Positions 8,073 to 17,046 of a DNA stretch of 64,000 nt are shown here, piece after piece. Every line of letters begins with the position of its first letter. The first letter of the stretch is position 1. The position numbers and the translations under genes are program-made. The stretch lies in assembly GCF_018069865.1 (NCBI RefSeq), contig NZ_JAGQDG010000002.1:496001-560000 (forward strand). The letters are read 5' to 3'. This DNA is from Ideonella paludis. Its GTDB lineage: Bacteria; Pseudomonadota; Gammaproteobacteria; Burkholderiales; Burkholderiaceae_C. Below the pieces are notes generated by a model. The model was given only the letters and a program-made list of their open reading frames with translations, was not told the DNA's origin and did not search any database.

Positions 8073-9428
8073 ATGCAATCGATTCAACCGCGAGGCCTCC
8101 CTTGGGTGGGTGCCCTGGGTGTGCTGACCGTGCTGGGCGGCTGCGCCACCACCGTCCCGTCCGCGCCCCCCGTCACACCCGACCTCAGCGCTCATCGCGC
8201 CCGCGCCACCTGCCCCACCGGCCTGCCCGAGGGCACGCAATGCCTCAGCGGCAAAGACGACGCCGGCGCCTATTGGTGGGTGGCCATGCCTAAAGTGTGG
8301 TCTGGGGTGCTGGTGATGCACGCGCATGGTGGGCCCGAGCTGGGCGCCCCGCGTGCAGAGCGCAGCGCGGCGGATTTGCAGCGCTGGTCCATCATGGTCA
8401 AGGCGGGCCACGCCTGGGCGGGCTCCACCTTCCGCCAAGGCGGTGTGGTCGTGCGGGCTGCCGCCGAGGACACCGAGCGACTGCGCCTGCTGTTCAACAA
8501 AGAAGTGGCCACCCCGCGCCGCACCGTGCTGCACGGCCAAAGCTGGGGGGCCAGCGTGGCGGCCATTGGCGCGGAGATGTTTCCCAAGAGCGTCGACGGC
8601 GTGCTGTTGACCAGCGGCGTGCTGGCCGGGGGCACGCGCTCTTATGACTTCCGCCTGGATTTGCGGGTGGTCTACCAAGCCGTCTGCGGCACCCACCCCA
8701 AACCCGATGAAACGCCCTACCCCGTGTGGATGGGCCTGCCGCCGGACAGCAAGCTCACGCGGACCGAGTTGGCCCAGCGGGTCAACGCCTGCACCGGCGT
8801 CAACCTGCCCGCAACCCAGCGCAGCCCCGCACAGCAGCAAGCATTAGACACGCTGACGCGCCAGGCCCGCATCCCCGAGCGCAGCCTCATCGGCCACCTG
8901 AACTGGGCCACTTGGCACTTCCAAGACATTGTGCAAAAGCGCACTGGCGGCAAGAATCCCTTTGGCAATATCGGCGTGGTCTACACCTCCGCCTCGGGCC
9001 AAGATGCCCTGAACGCCAAGGTCGCCCGCTATGCGGCCGACCCTCAAGCCGTGGCCACCCTGGCCGCAGACACCGACCCGCAAGGCAAGATCAGCAAGCC
9101 CACGCTAAGCCTGCGCGGCATCCACGACGCCACTGCGTTTGTGGAAATGGACAGCGTGTTCGCCGACGCCATGCGCAACGCTGGCAACGCCCAGTGGCTG
9201 GTGCAAACCTACTCCGACAGCGCCGAGCACAGCTACCTGCACGACGCAGAATACCCCGCCGCGATGGACGCGCTGCTGGCCTGGATAGAACGCGGCGAGA
9301 AGCCCACGCCGCAAAGTCTGCTGCAGCGTTGCAAGGCGGCGCAGCCGACTTTTGGGGGGGACTGCAAGCTGGTGCCGGAATACCGAGCGGCGGCTTTGGA
9401 GACCAGGGTGGCGCCTAGGCAGCGCTGA
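8073..9428 (+). CDS. lipoprotein with alpha/beta-hydrolase (prolyl-oligopeptidase-like) fold
   Basis: Predicted lipoprotein of 451 aa. The signal sequence GALGVLTVLGGCATT has a lipobox with Cys24. The start at 8073 (ATG, AAGG upstream) leaves a normal signal; the open frame back to 8001 lacks one. The body has alpha/beta-hydrolase features: VLVMHAHGGPELGAPR near the oxyanion region, nucleophile elbow LHGQSWGAS (GxSxG), and DSAEHSYLH near the C-terminus, a likely catalytic His. This suggests an envelope-anchored esterase or peptidase; the substrate is unknown. It is divergent from pabBC with 114 bases between starts and convergent with the GNAT gene. Confidence 0.75.
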   Translation: MQSIQPRGLPWVGALGVLTVLGGCATTVPSAPPVTPDLSAHRARATCPTGLPEGTQCLSGKDDAGAYWWVAMPKVWSGVLVMHAHGGPELGAPRAERSAADLQRWSIMVKAGHAWAGSTFRQGGVVVRAAAEDTERLRLLFNKEVATPRRTVLHGQSWGASVAAIGAEMFPKSVDGVLLTSGVLAGGTRSYDFRLDLRVVYQAVCGTHPKPDETPYPVWMGLPPDSKLTRTELAQRVNACTGVNLPATQRSPAQQQALDTLTRQARIPERSLIGHLNWATWHFQDIVQKRTGGKNPFGNIGVVYTSASGQDALNAKVARYAADPQAVATLAADTDPQGKISKPTLSLRGIHDATAFVEMDSVFADAMRNAGNAQWLVQTYSDSAEHSYLHDAEYPAAMDALLAWIERGEKPTPQSLLQRCKAAQPTFGGDCKLVPEYRAAALETRVAPRQR

Positions 9429-9443
9429 GCAGCGCAGGAATGC

Positions 9444-9525
9444 AGGCGAGCACCGGCTGAAATAGTCGCTTGGGTGGCGAGCTTCAGCCCGCAGCTCGGT
9501 GGAGCGAGCTCCAATGTGCTCGCCT
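9444..9525. repeat. nested inverted repeats forming a possible three-way junction
   Basis: An outer 10-bp perfect inverted repeat (AGGCGAGCAC at 9444-9453, GTGCTCGCCT at 9516-9525) encloses two hairpins. One has arms GGCTGAA / TTCAGCC (9455-9461, 9483-9489) with an inner TCGC / GCGA pair. The other is AGCTCG / CGAGCT (9493-9498, 9505-9510). The element spans the intergenic gap between two convergent genes and the last codons of the GNAT gene. It may act as a bidirectional 3'-end structure; there is no T-run. Confidence 0.6.
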
Positions 9526-10050
9526 CAGCACATGCGTCGCCAGCTCCCGCCCGTACCAAGTTTCTAAGCCCCGGTAGCGCATCCCAAGGCGGTCCATGAC
9601 GCGCGCGGAGTTGAGGTTCTCAGGGTGGCGAACCGCCAGCAGTTCCTCAGCCGCGAGGTCCTCAAAGGCAAAGGCTGTCATGCGGGAAGCCGCTTCACTG
9701 GCCACACCTTGGCGCCAGAAGTCAGGGTGCAGGCGCCAGCCGATCTCTAGCGGGTTGGTGCACAAGGTGAGGAGGTCTTCAGGGATGGCTGCCTCGCGCC
9801 GCAGATGCTGGATGCAGCCTGCCCCCGCCACGCGGCCACTGTCGAGGTGAATCAGGGCCCACCAGCCCGCGCCCCAGGCGGCCCAGCCGCGCTTCACCCG
9901 CGCGACAAAGGCTGCCGTTTGCTCCAGTGTCTCGCCTTGGCCGCTGATGTATTGCATCACTTCAGGCCGCGCGTTCATGGCATGCAGGCCGTCGAGATGC
10001 TGGTCGCCAATGGGCTCAAGGCGCAAACGAGGGGTCGTCAAGACGGTCAT
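9484..10050 (-). CDS. GNAT family N-acetyltransferase (RimJ/RimL-like)
   Basis: Acetyltransferase of 188 aa in the Acetyltransf_3 group. The opening LTTPRLRLEPIGDQHLDGLHAM is the signature start of RimJ/RimL-like enzymes. The acetyl-CoA-binding region is EIGWRLHPDFWRQGVASEAASRM, followed by ENLNSARVMDRLGMRYRG, the usual motif. The substrate (ribosomal protein N-terminus, small amine or antibiotic) cannot be inferred. It lies 24 bases downstream of the DedA gene on the same strand and is probably cotranscribed with it. Confidence 0.88.
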   Translation of the reverse strand: MTVLTTPRLRLEPIGDQHLDGLHAMNARPEVMQYISGQGETLEQTAAFVARVKRGWAAWGAGWWALIHLDSGRVAGAGCIQHLRREAAIPEDLLTLCTNPLEIGWRLHPDFWRQGVASEAASRMTAFAFEDLAAEELLAVRHPENLNSARVMDRLGMRYRGLETWYGRELATHVLRRAHWSSLHRAAG

Positions 10051-10074
10051 GCAGGCCTCTGCTTGAGATGTTGA

Positions 10075-10725
10075 TCAAGCCGTCTCTTGGCGCTTGAACT
10101 TGGCCCGCAAGCTGCCAAAAATCACCAACAAGCCTGGGATGACGATCATGGCCCAGATGATTTTGGACAGGTTGGCCTGCACCCAGGGGATGTTGCCGAA
10201 GAGGTAACCGGCGGTGGTCAAGCCGCAGACCCACAAAGCGCCACCGGTCACATCGTAGAAGGTGAACTTGCTGCGGGTCATCGCGGCCACGCCCGCCACA
10301 AAGGGGGCGAAGGTGCGCACAAAAGGCATGAAGCGGGCGATGACGATGGTCACGCCGCCGTGCTTTTCGTAGAAGGCATGGGCTTGGTCAAAGGCTTTTT
10401 TGTTGAAGAAGCGCGAGTTCTCCCACTGAAACACCTTGGGGCCAAAGTAGCGGCCAATGCTGTAGTTGGTCTGGTTGCCCGCCACCGCCGCCACCAAGAG
10501 CAGCGGCATGGCAATCTCTAGCGCCATCACACCCGTGCCGCACATGGCCCCCACCACAAAGAGCAGGGAATCGCCGGGCAAGAAGGGCATGACCACCACG
10601 CCGGTCTCGACAAAGATGATCAAGAACAACAGCGCATACACCCAAGCGCCATAGTTGGTGACGAAAGTGGCCAAGTGCTTGTCCACATGCAAGACAAAGT
10701 CAATCAAGAAGGGAAGAAGGTCCAT
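10075..10725 (-). CDS. DedA family inner-membrane protein
   Basis: Polytopic membrane protein of 216 aa in the DedA/VTT superfamily, linked to undecaprenyl-phosphate or phospholipid translocation and envelope homeostasis. Hallmarks are FVETGVVVMPFLPGDSLLFVVGAM in the first half, the NYSIGRYFGPKVF segment, and IVIARFMPFVRTFAPFVAGVAAM with its conserved Arg residues, followed by a terminal hydrophobic helix. The start at 10725 gives MDLLPFLIDFVLHVDKHL, typical of the family. The open frame to 10851 adds a non-membrane stretch that runs into the divergent M48 gene's upstream region. Confidence 0.92.
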   Translation of the reverse strand: MDLLPFLIDFVLHVDKHLATFVTNYGAWVYALLFLIIFVETGVVVMPFLPGDSLLFVVGAMCGTGVMALEIAMPLLLVAAVAGNQTNYSIGRYFGPKVFQWENSRFFNKKAFDQAHAFYEKHGGVTIVIARFMPFVRTFAPFVAGVAAMTRSKFTFYDVTGGALWVCGLTTAGYLFGNIPWVQANLSKIIWAMIVIPGLLVIFGSLRAKFKRQETA

Positions 10726-10821
10726 GCGGGGATTATCTGTTGTCGAAACGTTGAGCCTTTCTTGAGCTTGGCCCAAGCTGGGCTTGAATGTTTGGCCCAG
10801 CCGTTCCAGAAAATCCGCAAG

Positions 10822-11823
10822 ATGAAGTTTCAAGCTCATCAAGTCCGTCACCCACTGGAGCTCGTGCTGTTGTCATTGAGTGCCGCACTGACGCTGTTGC
10901 TGTTTTTGGTGGCTCTGGCACTCACGGCCTTCAAAGCACCCACTTACCAGTGGATTGAGGACCAATGGGTGGCCAGCCACCTTGCAGATCACCCCGAGGG
11001 GCAGGCTCTGAGCCGGGCGGAGGCGTTGAAGTCGCTCCCTCCAGACGATCAGGAAACCCTGGCCTCTCTGCGGGAGCTTGAGCTCTGGCATGTTCTGCTG
11101 GCTCCGATAGCCTTTGTGATCGTCTTGATGGGTGGCATCGGGCGGCTCTACGGCAGCGCGCGCAGCAACGGTGTCAAGCTCGGCACGGCTCAGTTCCCGG
11201 AGGTCTACCACCTGTGGCAATCCATGGCCGCAGAAGTGGGCCTGGTGAAGACCCCTGAACTGTTCTTGCTCAACGGCAATGGCGCTTTGAACGCCTTTGT
11301 CAGCTGCGTTCCCGGCTTTCGGCCCTTTGGGGTGATTTACTCCGACATCTTGGAGCGCACCTTGGCCCTGCGCGACGAGCGGAGTCTTCGTTTCATCTTG
11401 GGCCACGAGCTGGGGCATATTCGATTGGGCCATGTGCATTGGTTCCACCGCTTGTTCACCGTGGCCGCACATCTTCCGCCCTTGAATTACCTCTTAGGCT
11501 TGCCGCTGAGCCGGGCTTGCGAGTACAGCTCAGACCAAGTGGGGGCTCAACTCTCCGGAGACCGCGACGGCCAAGCGCTGATGATGCTGGCGGCCGGCAA
11601 GCACCTCTACACAGAAGTCAACCCCGCTGCGCATCACAGCGCACAGATCTCTGAGCGCAGCCTGTGGGATGTGGCCCATAACGCTGGCAGCAGTCATCCC
11701 AACTTGAATTGGCGGATCGCGGCATTGCGATGCCGCTGCCATGGCCCCTTGATGTGGGCGTCAGCGTGGGCGGAGAACGCCGAGCCTCCATCACCGCCTG
11801 CGGAGCCTGCCCCTCGCCCATGA
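10822..11823 (+). CDS. M48 family membrane metalloprotease
   Basis: Zinc metalloprotease of 333 aa, related to HtpX/Ste24. Two hydrophobic segments (about residues 13-35 and 90-112) precede the catalytic region. The zinc motif HELGH is at residues 195-199 (ILGHELGHIRLGHVHW), and the downstream EYSSDQVGAQL carries the third zinc ligand (Glu), as in M48 enzymes. The ATG at 10822 is chosen; upstream sequence in this frame is antisense to the dedA 5' end. Its role is probably membrane-protein quality control; the substrate is unknown. A MliC-like gene follows after 63 bases. Confidence 0.86.
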   Translation: MKFQAHQVRHPLELVLLSLSAALTLLLFLVALALTAFKAPTYQWIEDQWVASHLADHPEGQALSRAEALKSLPPDDQETLASLRELELWHVLLAPIAFVIVLMGGIGRLYGSARSNGVKLGTAQFPEVYHLWQSMAAEVGLVKTPELFLLNGNGALNAFVSCVPGFRPFGVIYSDILERTLALRDERSLRFILGHELGHIRLGHVHWFHRLFTVAAHLPPLNYLLGLPLSRACEYSSDQVGAQLSGDRDGQALMMLAAGKHLYTEVNPAAHHSAQISERSLWDVAHNAGSSHPNLNWRIAALRCRCHGPLMWASAWAENAEPPSPPAEPAPRP

Positions 11824-11886
11824 GTTCTGATGCCCTCAGCGGGACAGCCCGCTACCCAATCTCGACAAGCTCACGGAGAAAACTGC

Positions 11887-12207
11887 ATGCCCTACTCGCA
11901 CCGATTGAGTCAGGCCCTTCTCTCCCTCAGCCTTGGGCTGGCGTCTAGCGTCCCCGCAGCGACGCCCTCGGCGGGCACCCGGGTGGTTTATCAGTCCATC
12001 ACGGGCCAGACGTTGACGGCGGTCTATGAGCCGGAGCTGGGGCGCGTGAAGGTCCATTGGCCCCAAGGCCAAGTGGTGAGCATGAAACAGGCTCGTTCGG
12101 GTTCAGGCTCCAGGTACACGGCCGGCGCCTTGGAATTCTGGGAGCACCAGGGCGAGGCCACCTTGCGAAAGCGGGACAAGCTGCTGTTTCAAGGCAAAGC
12201 ACTTTGA
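11887..12207 (+). CDS. MliC/PliC-like lysozyme inhibitor
   Basis: Small exported protein of 106 aa. After a signal peptide (MPYSHRLSQALLSLSLGLASSVPA) it has one MliC-type beta domain: VVYQSITGQTLTAVYEPELGRVKVHW, then SGSGSRYTAGALEFWEHQGEATLR. The SGSRYTA plus W-x-x-x-G-E-A pattern is the c-type lysozyme inhibitor loop region. There is no lipobox Cys, so it would be free in the periplasm (PliC-like) rather than anchored. The domain's usual first Cys (YxC) is replaced here (YQS). The start at 11887 is chosen because it begins the signal peptide. Confidence 0.72.
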   Translation: MPYSHRLSQALLSLSLGLASSVPAATPSAGTRVVYQSITGQTLTAVYEPELGRVKVHWPQGQVVSMKQARSGSGSRYTAGALEFWEHQGEATLRKRDKLLFQGKAL

Positions 12208-12264
12208 GGCGGGTGGGGGCTGTGCTCAGGGGCTTAGGGCCCCCCGTGTCCCTACAATCCCGGG

Positions 12265-14199
12265 ATGAATTCCACTGAGCCCCTGATCGCGTCACGCCGC
12301 CCGATTCGCGAACTGCCTGATGAACTGGTCAGCCAGATCGCTGCGGGCGAGGTGGTGGAACGCCCGGCTTCAGTGGTGCGCGAGCTGGTGGATAACGCCC
12401 TGGACGCCGGGGCCACGCAAGTCACGGTGCGCCTGAGCGCGGGCGGCGTGCGCGCCATCGTCATTGAGGACGATGGTTGCGGTATCCCCGCTGAAGAAAT
12501 CCCACTCGCGCTCAAGCGCCATGCCACCAGCAAAATTGGCTCACTGGCCGAGTTGGAGGGCGTGATGACCATGGGCTTTCGGGGTGAGGCCTTGGCGGCC
12601 ATTGCCTCGGTGTCCGACTTGGCCATTACCAGCCGCACCCCGGAGGCACCGCACGCCCAGCGCCTGGAGGCCCGCAGCGGTGAGTTGGCCCCAGCCGCCC
12701 GCGCGACCGGCACCAGCATCGAGGTGCGCGAGCTGTTTTTCAGCACCCCGGCGCGGCGCAAGTTTTTGAAGAGCGATGCCACCGAGTTGGCCCATGCGCT
12801 GGAGGCGCTGAAGCGCCACGCCCTGGCCCGCCCGGATGTGAGCTTTGCACTGTGGCATGACGGCAAGCTGATCGCGCAGTGGCGCAAGGCCACCCACGAG
12901 CAGCGCATGGCCGACGTGTTGGGGCCAGAGTTTGTCGAGAAGAGCCGGGCGGTGGACGTGCCCGTCGGCCCCATGCGGGTGCAAGGCCGCATCGGCCTGC
13001 CCGAAGCGGCGCGCAACCGGGCCGACCAGCAGTACGCCTATGTCAACGGCCGCTATGTGCGCGACAAACTGATCACCCACGCCCTGCGCAGCGCCTATGA
13101 AGACGTGCTGCACGGCCAGCGCCAGCCCAGCTATGTGCTGTTCATCGACATCGACCCGACACGCGTGGATGTGAACGTCCACCCCACCAAAATCGAGGTG
13201 CGCTTCAGAGAGTCGGGCGAGGTCTATCAGGCGGTGCGCCGCGCCGTGGATGCAGCGCTCTCCACCACGGCGGGTGCCCCCCTCACAGCGGCCAGTGCCA
13301 ACGCGGCGCCGGCTTTGGAGGCAGCGCCGTCAGAGCTGGGGGCCAGCGCCCGCGGCGGCTCCTCCTTCAGCAGCGGGGCCACAAGTGCTGCGTGGGCGCG
13401 GCCTCAAGGCCTGCCGTTCACGGCCCAGCAATCGCGCCTGAGCTTGGCGGACATGGCCCCACTGATGGCGCCGGCGCCTGGCGCCCCCTTGACGGTGCGC
13501 GAGGCCACGCCGGGCTGGCAAGGCCATCCCCTGGACCCTCAGCCCACCGCAGGCCCCCTTTTGGGCGCTTACCCGGCTCCAGCCTCAGAGCCAGCCGCCA
13601 GCGAGGACTGGCCGCTGGGCCGTGCATTGGGCCAGCTTCACGGCGTCTATGTGCTGGCGCAAAACGCCCACGGGCTGGTGATTGTGGACATGCACGCCGC
13701 CCATGAACGCATCGTCTACGAGCGGCTCAAGGCCGCCGCCAACAACGCGAGCTTGGCCTCGCAGCCCTTGCTCATCCCCGCTACGTTCGCCGCCACGCCC
13801 ACCGAGGTGGCCTTGGCAGAGACGCGGCATGAGGAGCTGCACGCCTTAGGCTTGGACATCTCGCCCCTGGGCCCCACCAGCCTGGCGGTGCGTGCCCGCC
13901 CTGCCGCCCTGCCCGACGCCGACCCGGTGGAGTTGGCCCGCGCCGTGCTGCATGACATGAACGAGGTGGACGCCGCCGATGCCGGGCGTTTGGTGACCCG
14001 CGCCCGAGACGATATGCTCGCCACCATGGCCTGCCATGGCGCCGTGCGTGCCAACCGGCGCTTGACGCTGGAAGAAATGAACGCCTTGTTGCGCCAGATG
14101 GAGGCCACCGAGCGGGCCGATCAGTGCAATCATGGGCGCCCGACCTGGCGCCAGTTGTCCATGAAAGAGCTGGACAACTTGTTTTTGCGAGGCCGCTGA
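12265..14199 (+). CDS. mutL: DNA mismatch repair protein MutL
   Basis: Mismatch-repair matchmaker (644 aa) coupling MutS recognition to downstream nicking and excision. The N-terminal GHKL ATPase has IAAGEVVERPASVVRELVDNALDAG (catalytic Glu and Mg-binding Asn), DDGCGIP, and GFRGEALAAIASV. The transducer domain has YAYVNGRYVRDK and HPTKIEVRF. An Ala/Pro-rich linker (about residues 330-450) precedes the C-terminal dimerisation domain (ALGQLHGVYVLAQN, DMHAAHERI, ending CNHGRPTWRQLSMKELDNLFLRGR). No DQHAxxE endonuclease motif is present (DMHAAHERI instead), so strand discrimination by intrinsic nicking is doubtful. Confidence 0.97.
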   Translation: MNSTEPLIASRRPIRELPDELVSQIAAGEVVERPASVVRELVDNALDAGATQVTVRLSAGGVRAIVIEDDGCGIPAEEIPLALKRHATSKIGSLAELEGVMTMGFRGEALAAIASVSDLAITSRTPEAPHAQRLEARSGELAPAARATGTSIEVRELFFSTPARRKFLKSDATELAHALEALKRHALARPDVSFALWHDGKLIAQWRKATHEQRMADVLGPEFVEKSRAVDVPVGPMRVQGRIGLPEAARNRADQQYAYVNGRYVRDKLITHALRSAYEDVLHGQRQPSYVLFIDIDPTRVDVNVHPTKIEVRFRESGEVYQAVRRAVDAALSTTAGAPLTAASANAAPALEAAPSELGASARGGSSFSSGATSAAWARPQGLPFTAQQSRLSLADMAPLMAPAPGAPLTVREATPGWQGHPLDPQPTAGPLLGAYPAPASEPAASEDWPLGRALGQLHGVYVLAQNAHGLVIVDMHAAHERIVYERLKAAANNASLASQPLLIPATFAATPTEVALAETRHEELHALGLDISPLGPTSLAVRARPAALPDADPVELARAVLHDMNEVDAADAGRLVTRARDDMLATMACHGAVRANRRLTLEEMNALLRQMEATERADQCNHGRPTWRQLSMKELDNLFLRGR

Positions 14200-14211
14200 C
14201 TGGCCTCATGT

Positions 14212-14240
14212 GCCACCCTTTGATGGGCGGCTTTTTCCTT
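14212..14240 (+). terminator. probable terminator of mutL
   Basis: GCCACCC / GGGCGGC stem (one A-C mismatch) with a TTTGAT loop and a T-rich tail, 12 bases after the mutL stop and before the next start at 14265. Confidence 0.55.
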
Positions 14241-14264
14241 TTTTCATGAAGAGACGGGTTCGCC

Positions 14265-15818
14265 ATGCGATCTGACCGCGACATCCAAAGAACCCCCCGC
14301 CGCCCTGTGCGCAAAGAAGGCGATGCCGACGCCCCCAAGACCGAACAAGCCGCCGACGCGCCGTTTGCCAATATTCCGGTCACCCACCGCGAACCCACCG
14401 GCGCGCCCTACGGCCAGCGGGACGGCCGCCGCGACGACCGCGGCGCGGACCGCCGAACAGAGCGCCCGCAAGACCGAGGTGACCGCCGACAAGATCGAGA
14501 GGGCCCCTATGGCGCCCCGCGTGGCAGCGACCGCCCCCAGCAGCGCTACCCCGCAGACCGCCCGCCGCAACGCGCCTATGGCGACCGCCCACCGCCCCGG
14601 CGCGATGAGGGCCGCCCGCCCCCACGTGGCGCCGGCGATGCACGCCGCCCCTACGACGACCGCCCACCGCAACGCCCCTGGAGCGACCGGCCACCCCAGC
14701 GGCCGAATGACAGGCCGCGCCCCTTTGACCGGCCGGATGACCGGCCACGCTCTTTCGACCGGCCCAACGACAGACCTCGTTCCTACGACAGACCGGATGA
14801 GCGCGGCCGCTCCTTTGACCGCCCGGCCGAGCGTGGCTTTGACCGCCCCCAAGGGGGCGTCGCGCCCCGTCGTGAGGAGCCGCGCCGCGATGATCGCGGC
14901 GCGCAGCGCTTTGAAGGCCGGCCGAGCCCAGCCTTTCGGGATGACCGGCACGATGACCGCCGACGCGTCGCACCGCCCCAAGGCGAGCGCGAAGCGGCCT
15001 TCCGCCGGGACGACAGCCGCCCGCCGGTGCGCATTCCGCGCTCTGAGGTCGCAGCGGAGGGACGCTCAGCGCCCAACCCTGAAGGCGTGCGCCTGTCCAA
15101 GGTCTTGGCCGACCGCGGCGTGTCCTCGCGCCGTGAGGCGGACGACTGGATCGCGGCCGGTTGGGTCAAGGTCGACGGCGTGATGGCCGAGTTGGGTCAG
15201 CGTGTGCTGCCCACCGCCCGCATCGACATCGACCCCGCCGCGCATCAGCAGCAAGCCCAACGTGTCACCATCTTGCTCAACAAGCCCATCGGCTATGTGT
15301 CCGGCCAAGCCGAAGACGGCTACGAGCCCGCCAGCGTGTTGGTCACTGCGGCCAACCGCTGGGAAGAGGACCCGCTTCGCAAGCCTTTCCACCCGGGGCA
15401 TGCGCGCGGCCTGGCCCCTGCAGGGCGGCTGGACATCGACTCCACCGGCTTGCTGGTGCTGACCCAAGATGGCCGCATTGCCAAGCACCTGATCGGCGAA
15501 GACAGCACGGTGGAGAAAGAGTACTTGGTGCGGGTGGAGTACCAACGCGAAGGCGCCTTCCCGGAAGCGGACTTGAAGCTGCTGAACCACGGCCTGGAGC
15601 TGGACGGCGTGCAACTGCGCCCCGCCCGGGTGAGCTGGGCCAATGAAGACCAGCTGCGCTTTGTGCTGCGTGAAGGCCGCAAGCGCCAGATCCGCCGCAT
15701 GTGCGAGCTGGTGGGCCTGAAGGTGGTGGGGCTCAAGCGCGTGCGGATTGGCAGCGTGGTGCTGGGCAAACTCCCTGCCGGCCAATGGCGCTATCTGCGT
15801 GACGATGAGCGCTTCTAA
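14265..15818 (+). CDS. RsuA/RluF-family pseudouridine synthase with long Arg/Asp/Pro-rich N-terminal extension
   Basis: 517 aa. The C-terminal ~245 residues are a complete pseudouridine synthase. An S4 RNA-binding domain ([22 protein letters not shown]) precedes the catalytic [15 protein letters not shown] (catalytic Asp), [11 protein letters not shown], and [26 protein letters not shown]. The C-terminal pattern resembles E. coli RluF (23S rRNA). Residues 1-265 are highly charged, low complexity and rich in R, D, P, Q and G, with decapeptide repeats (F-D-R-P-x-D-R-x-R-S) at 14724-14855. Such tails occur in Burkholderiales homologues, but this one equals the enzyme in length. The MFS gene start overlaps the 3' end by 14 bases. 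Confidence 0.88.
   Translation: MRSDRDIQRTPRRPVRKEGDADAPKTEQAADAPFANIPVTHREPTGAPYGQRDGRRDDRGADRRTERPQDRGDRRQDREGPYGAPRGSDRPQQRYPADRPPQRAYGDRPPPRRDEGRPPPRGAGDARRPYDDRPPQRPWSDRPPQRPNDRPRPFDRPDDRPRSFDRPNDRPRSYDRPDERGRSFDRPAERGFDRPQGGVAPRREEPRRDDRGAQRFEGRPSPAFRDDRHDDRRRVAPPQGEREAAFRRDDSRPPVRIPRSEVAAEGRSAPNPEGVRLSKVLADRGVSSRREADDWIAAGWVKVDGVMAELGQRVLPTARIDIDPAAHQQQAQRVTILLNKPIGYVSGQAEDGYEPASVLVTAANRWEEDPLRKPFHPGHARGLAPAGRLDIDSTGLLVLTQDGRIAKHLIGEDSTVEKEYLVRVEYQREGAFPEADLKLLNHGLELDGVQLRPARVSWANEDQLRFVLREGRKRQIRRMCELVGLKVVGLKRVRIGSVVLGKLPAGQWRYLRDDERF
14724..14855 (+). repeat. 30-bp-period tandem repeat encoding FDRPxDRxRS units
   Basis: Three full 30-bp units (from 14724, 14754 and 14784) followed by shortened ones encode [38 protein letters not shown] and FDRPQGG. 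Codon choice differs between units, so the peptide pattern is better kept than the DNA. Looser DRPPQR repeats lie just upstream (about 14560-14700). Confidence 0.85.
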
Positions 15819-17046
15819 CCCGGCATTGGGGGTGCGCAGCGGTGCCTTGAGCGCCCAGCAGGTGGCCTTGGCGCTGGCCCTGTTGTTGGGCCTGCAGCCC
15901 ATCACCACCGACCTGTACCTGCCCGCCCTGCCCCTGTTGGCGCGCGACTTGGCCGCGCCCATGGCTTCGGTGCAGCTCACCATGTCGGCGCTGCTGCTGA
16001 GCTTCGGCATGGCCCAGCTCGTGATGGGGCCACTGTCCGACCGCTTTGGTCGCCGGCCCGTGTTGCTGGGCGGCCTGTTCCTCTACAGCGTGGCCAGCCT
16101 GGGCTGTGCGCTGGCCCCCAGCATCCACACGCTGATTGGCCTGCGCGCCCTGCAGGGCGCCGGCTTGGCCGCTGCGGTGGTGTGCGCTCGCGCCATGGTG
16201 CGCGACCTGTATGAACCGCACCAGGGTGCACAAGTCATGTCCAAGGGCTTGAGCGGGCTGGGGCTGATTGCCTTTTTGTCACCAGCGTTGGGTGGGGTGT
16301 TGGCCGCAGGCCAAGGCTGGCGCGCAGCGCTGACGGCCGTGACGCTGGCCGGCATTGCCACAGGCCTGTGGGTGTGGTGGCGCCTGCCAGAGACCCTGGC
16401 CACCAAGCGCCCTGACGCGCTGCGCCCAGGGCCCTGGTTGGCCGCGATGCGCACCGTGTCCCGCCACACCGGCTTTCGGGCCTGGACGGCGCTCTCGAGC
16501 TTTACCTACGGCGGTTTGTTCGTCCTGCTGGCGGGCAGCTCCTTTGTCTACATCGGCACGCTGGGCCTAGCGCCTTGGGCTTATGGGGCAGTGATGGCGA
16601 CCGGCTCGCTGAGCTATATCGCGGGCACTTTTGCCTGCCGCCGCTTGCTGCTCCGGCACGGCCTGTTGGGCACGGTCTGGCGCGGTGCGTTTGCGACAGC
16701 AGCCGGCGGACTGGGCATGTTGGCACTTGCGCTGGGTGGGCAGACGGCTGTGCTGCCCATCGTGGTGGCGCATTGGATCTATCTCTTCGGCCATGGCATT
16801 CACCAGCCGTGCAGCCAAACAGCGGCGGTGGGGGCCTTTCCGCAGATGGCAGGGGTGGCCTCCGCCCTCTCGGGCTTTGTGCTGGCCGCCACGGCCTTTG
16901 TGACGGGCTTGCGGCTGGGCCAAGCCATGGACGGCAGCGTGCTGGTCTTGGCCAGCGGGCTGTGCTTTTTTGCGCTGCTGACCAGCCTGACGGCCTGGAC
17001 CGTGGTGCAACGCTTTGGCCAACTCCCCAGCGCGGCGCGAGCATGA
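15805..17046 (+). CDS. MFS multidrug exporter, Bcr/CflA type
   Basis: Twelve-helix drug/proton antiporter of 413 aa. The first helix and loop, [20 protein letters not shown], are characteristic of Bcr/CflA transporters. MFS motif A is [17 protein letters not shown], and [24 protein letters not shown] is motif B (conserved Arg). The start at 15805 (ATG, inside the last codons of the pseudouridine synthase) gives a normal N-terminus. The gene ends in an ATGA overlap with miaA. Family members export bicyclomycin, chloramphenicol or sulfonamides; the substrate here is unknown. Confidence 0.88.
   Translation: MSASNPALGVRSGALSAQQVALALALLLGLQPITTDLYLPALPLLARDLAAPMASVQLTMSALLLSFGMAQLVMGPLSDRFGRRPVLLGGLFLYSVASLGCALAPSIHTLIGLRALQGAGLAAAVVCARAMVRDLYEPHQGAQVMSKGLSGLGLIAFLSPALGGVLAAGQGWRAALTAVTLAGIATGLWVWWRLPETLATKRPDALRPGPWLAAMRTVSRHTGFRAWTALSSFTYGGLFVLLAGSSFVYIGTLGLAPWAYGAVMATGSLSYIAGTFACRRLLLRHGLLGTVWRGAFATAAGGLGMLALALGGQTAVLPIVVAHWIYLFGHGIHQPCSQTAAVGAFPQMAGVASALSGFVLAATAFVTGLRLGQAMDGSVLVLASGLCFFALLTSLTAWTVVQRFGQLPSAARA

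Noticed and set aside
11287-11475. Second zinc protease motif in M48 protein
   Set aside because: Only one HExxH is present; other His-rich stretches have no motif spacing.
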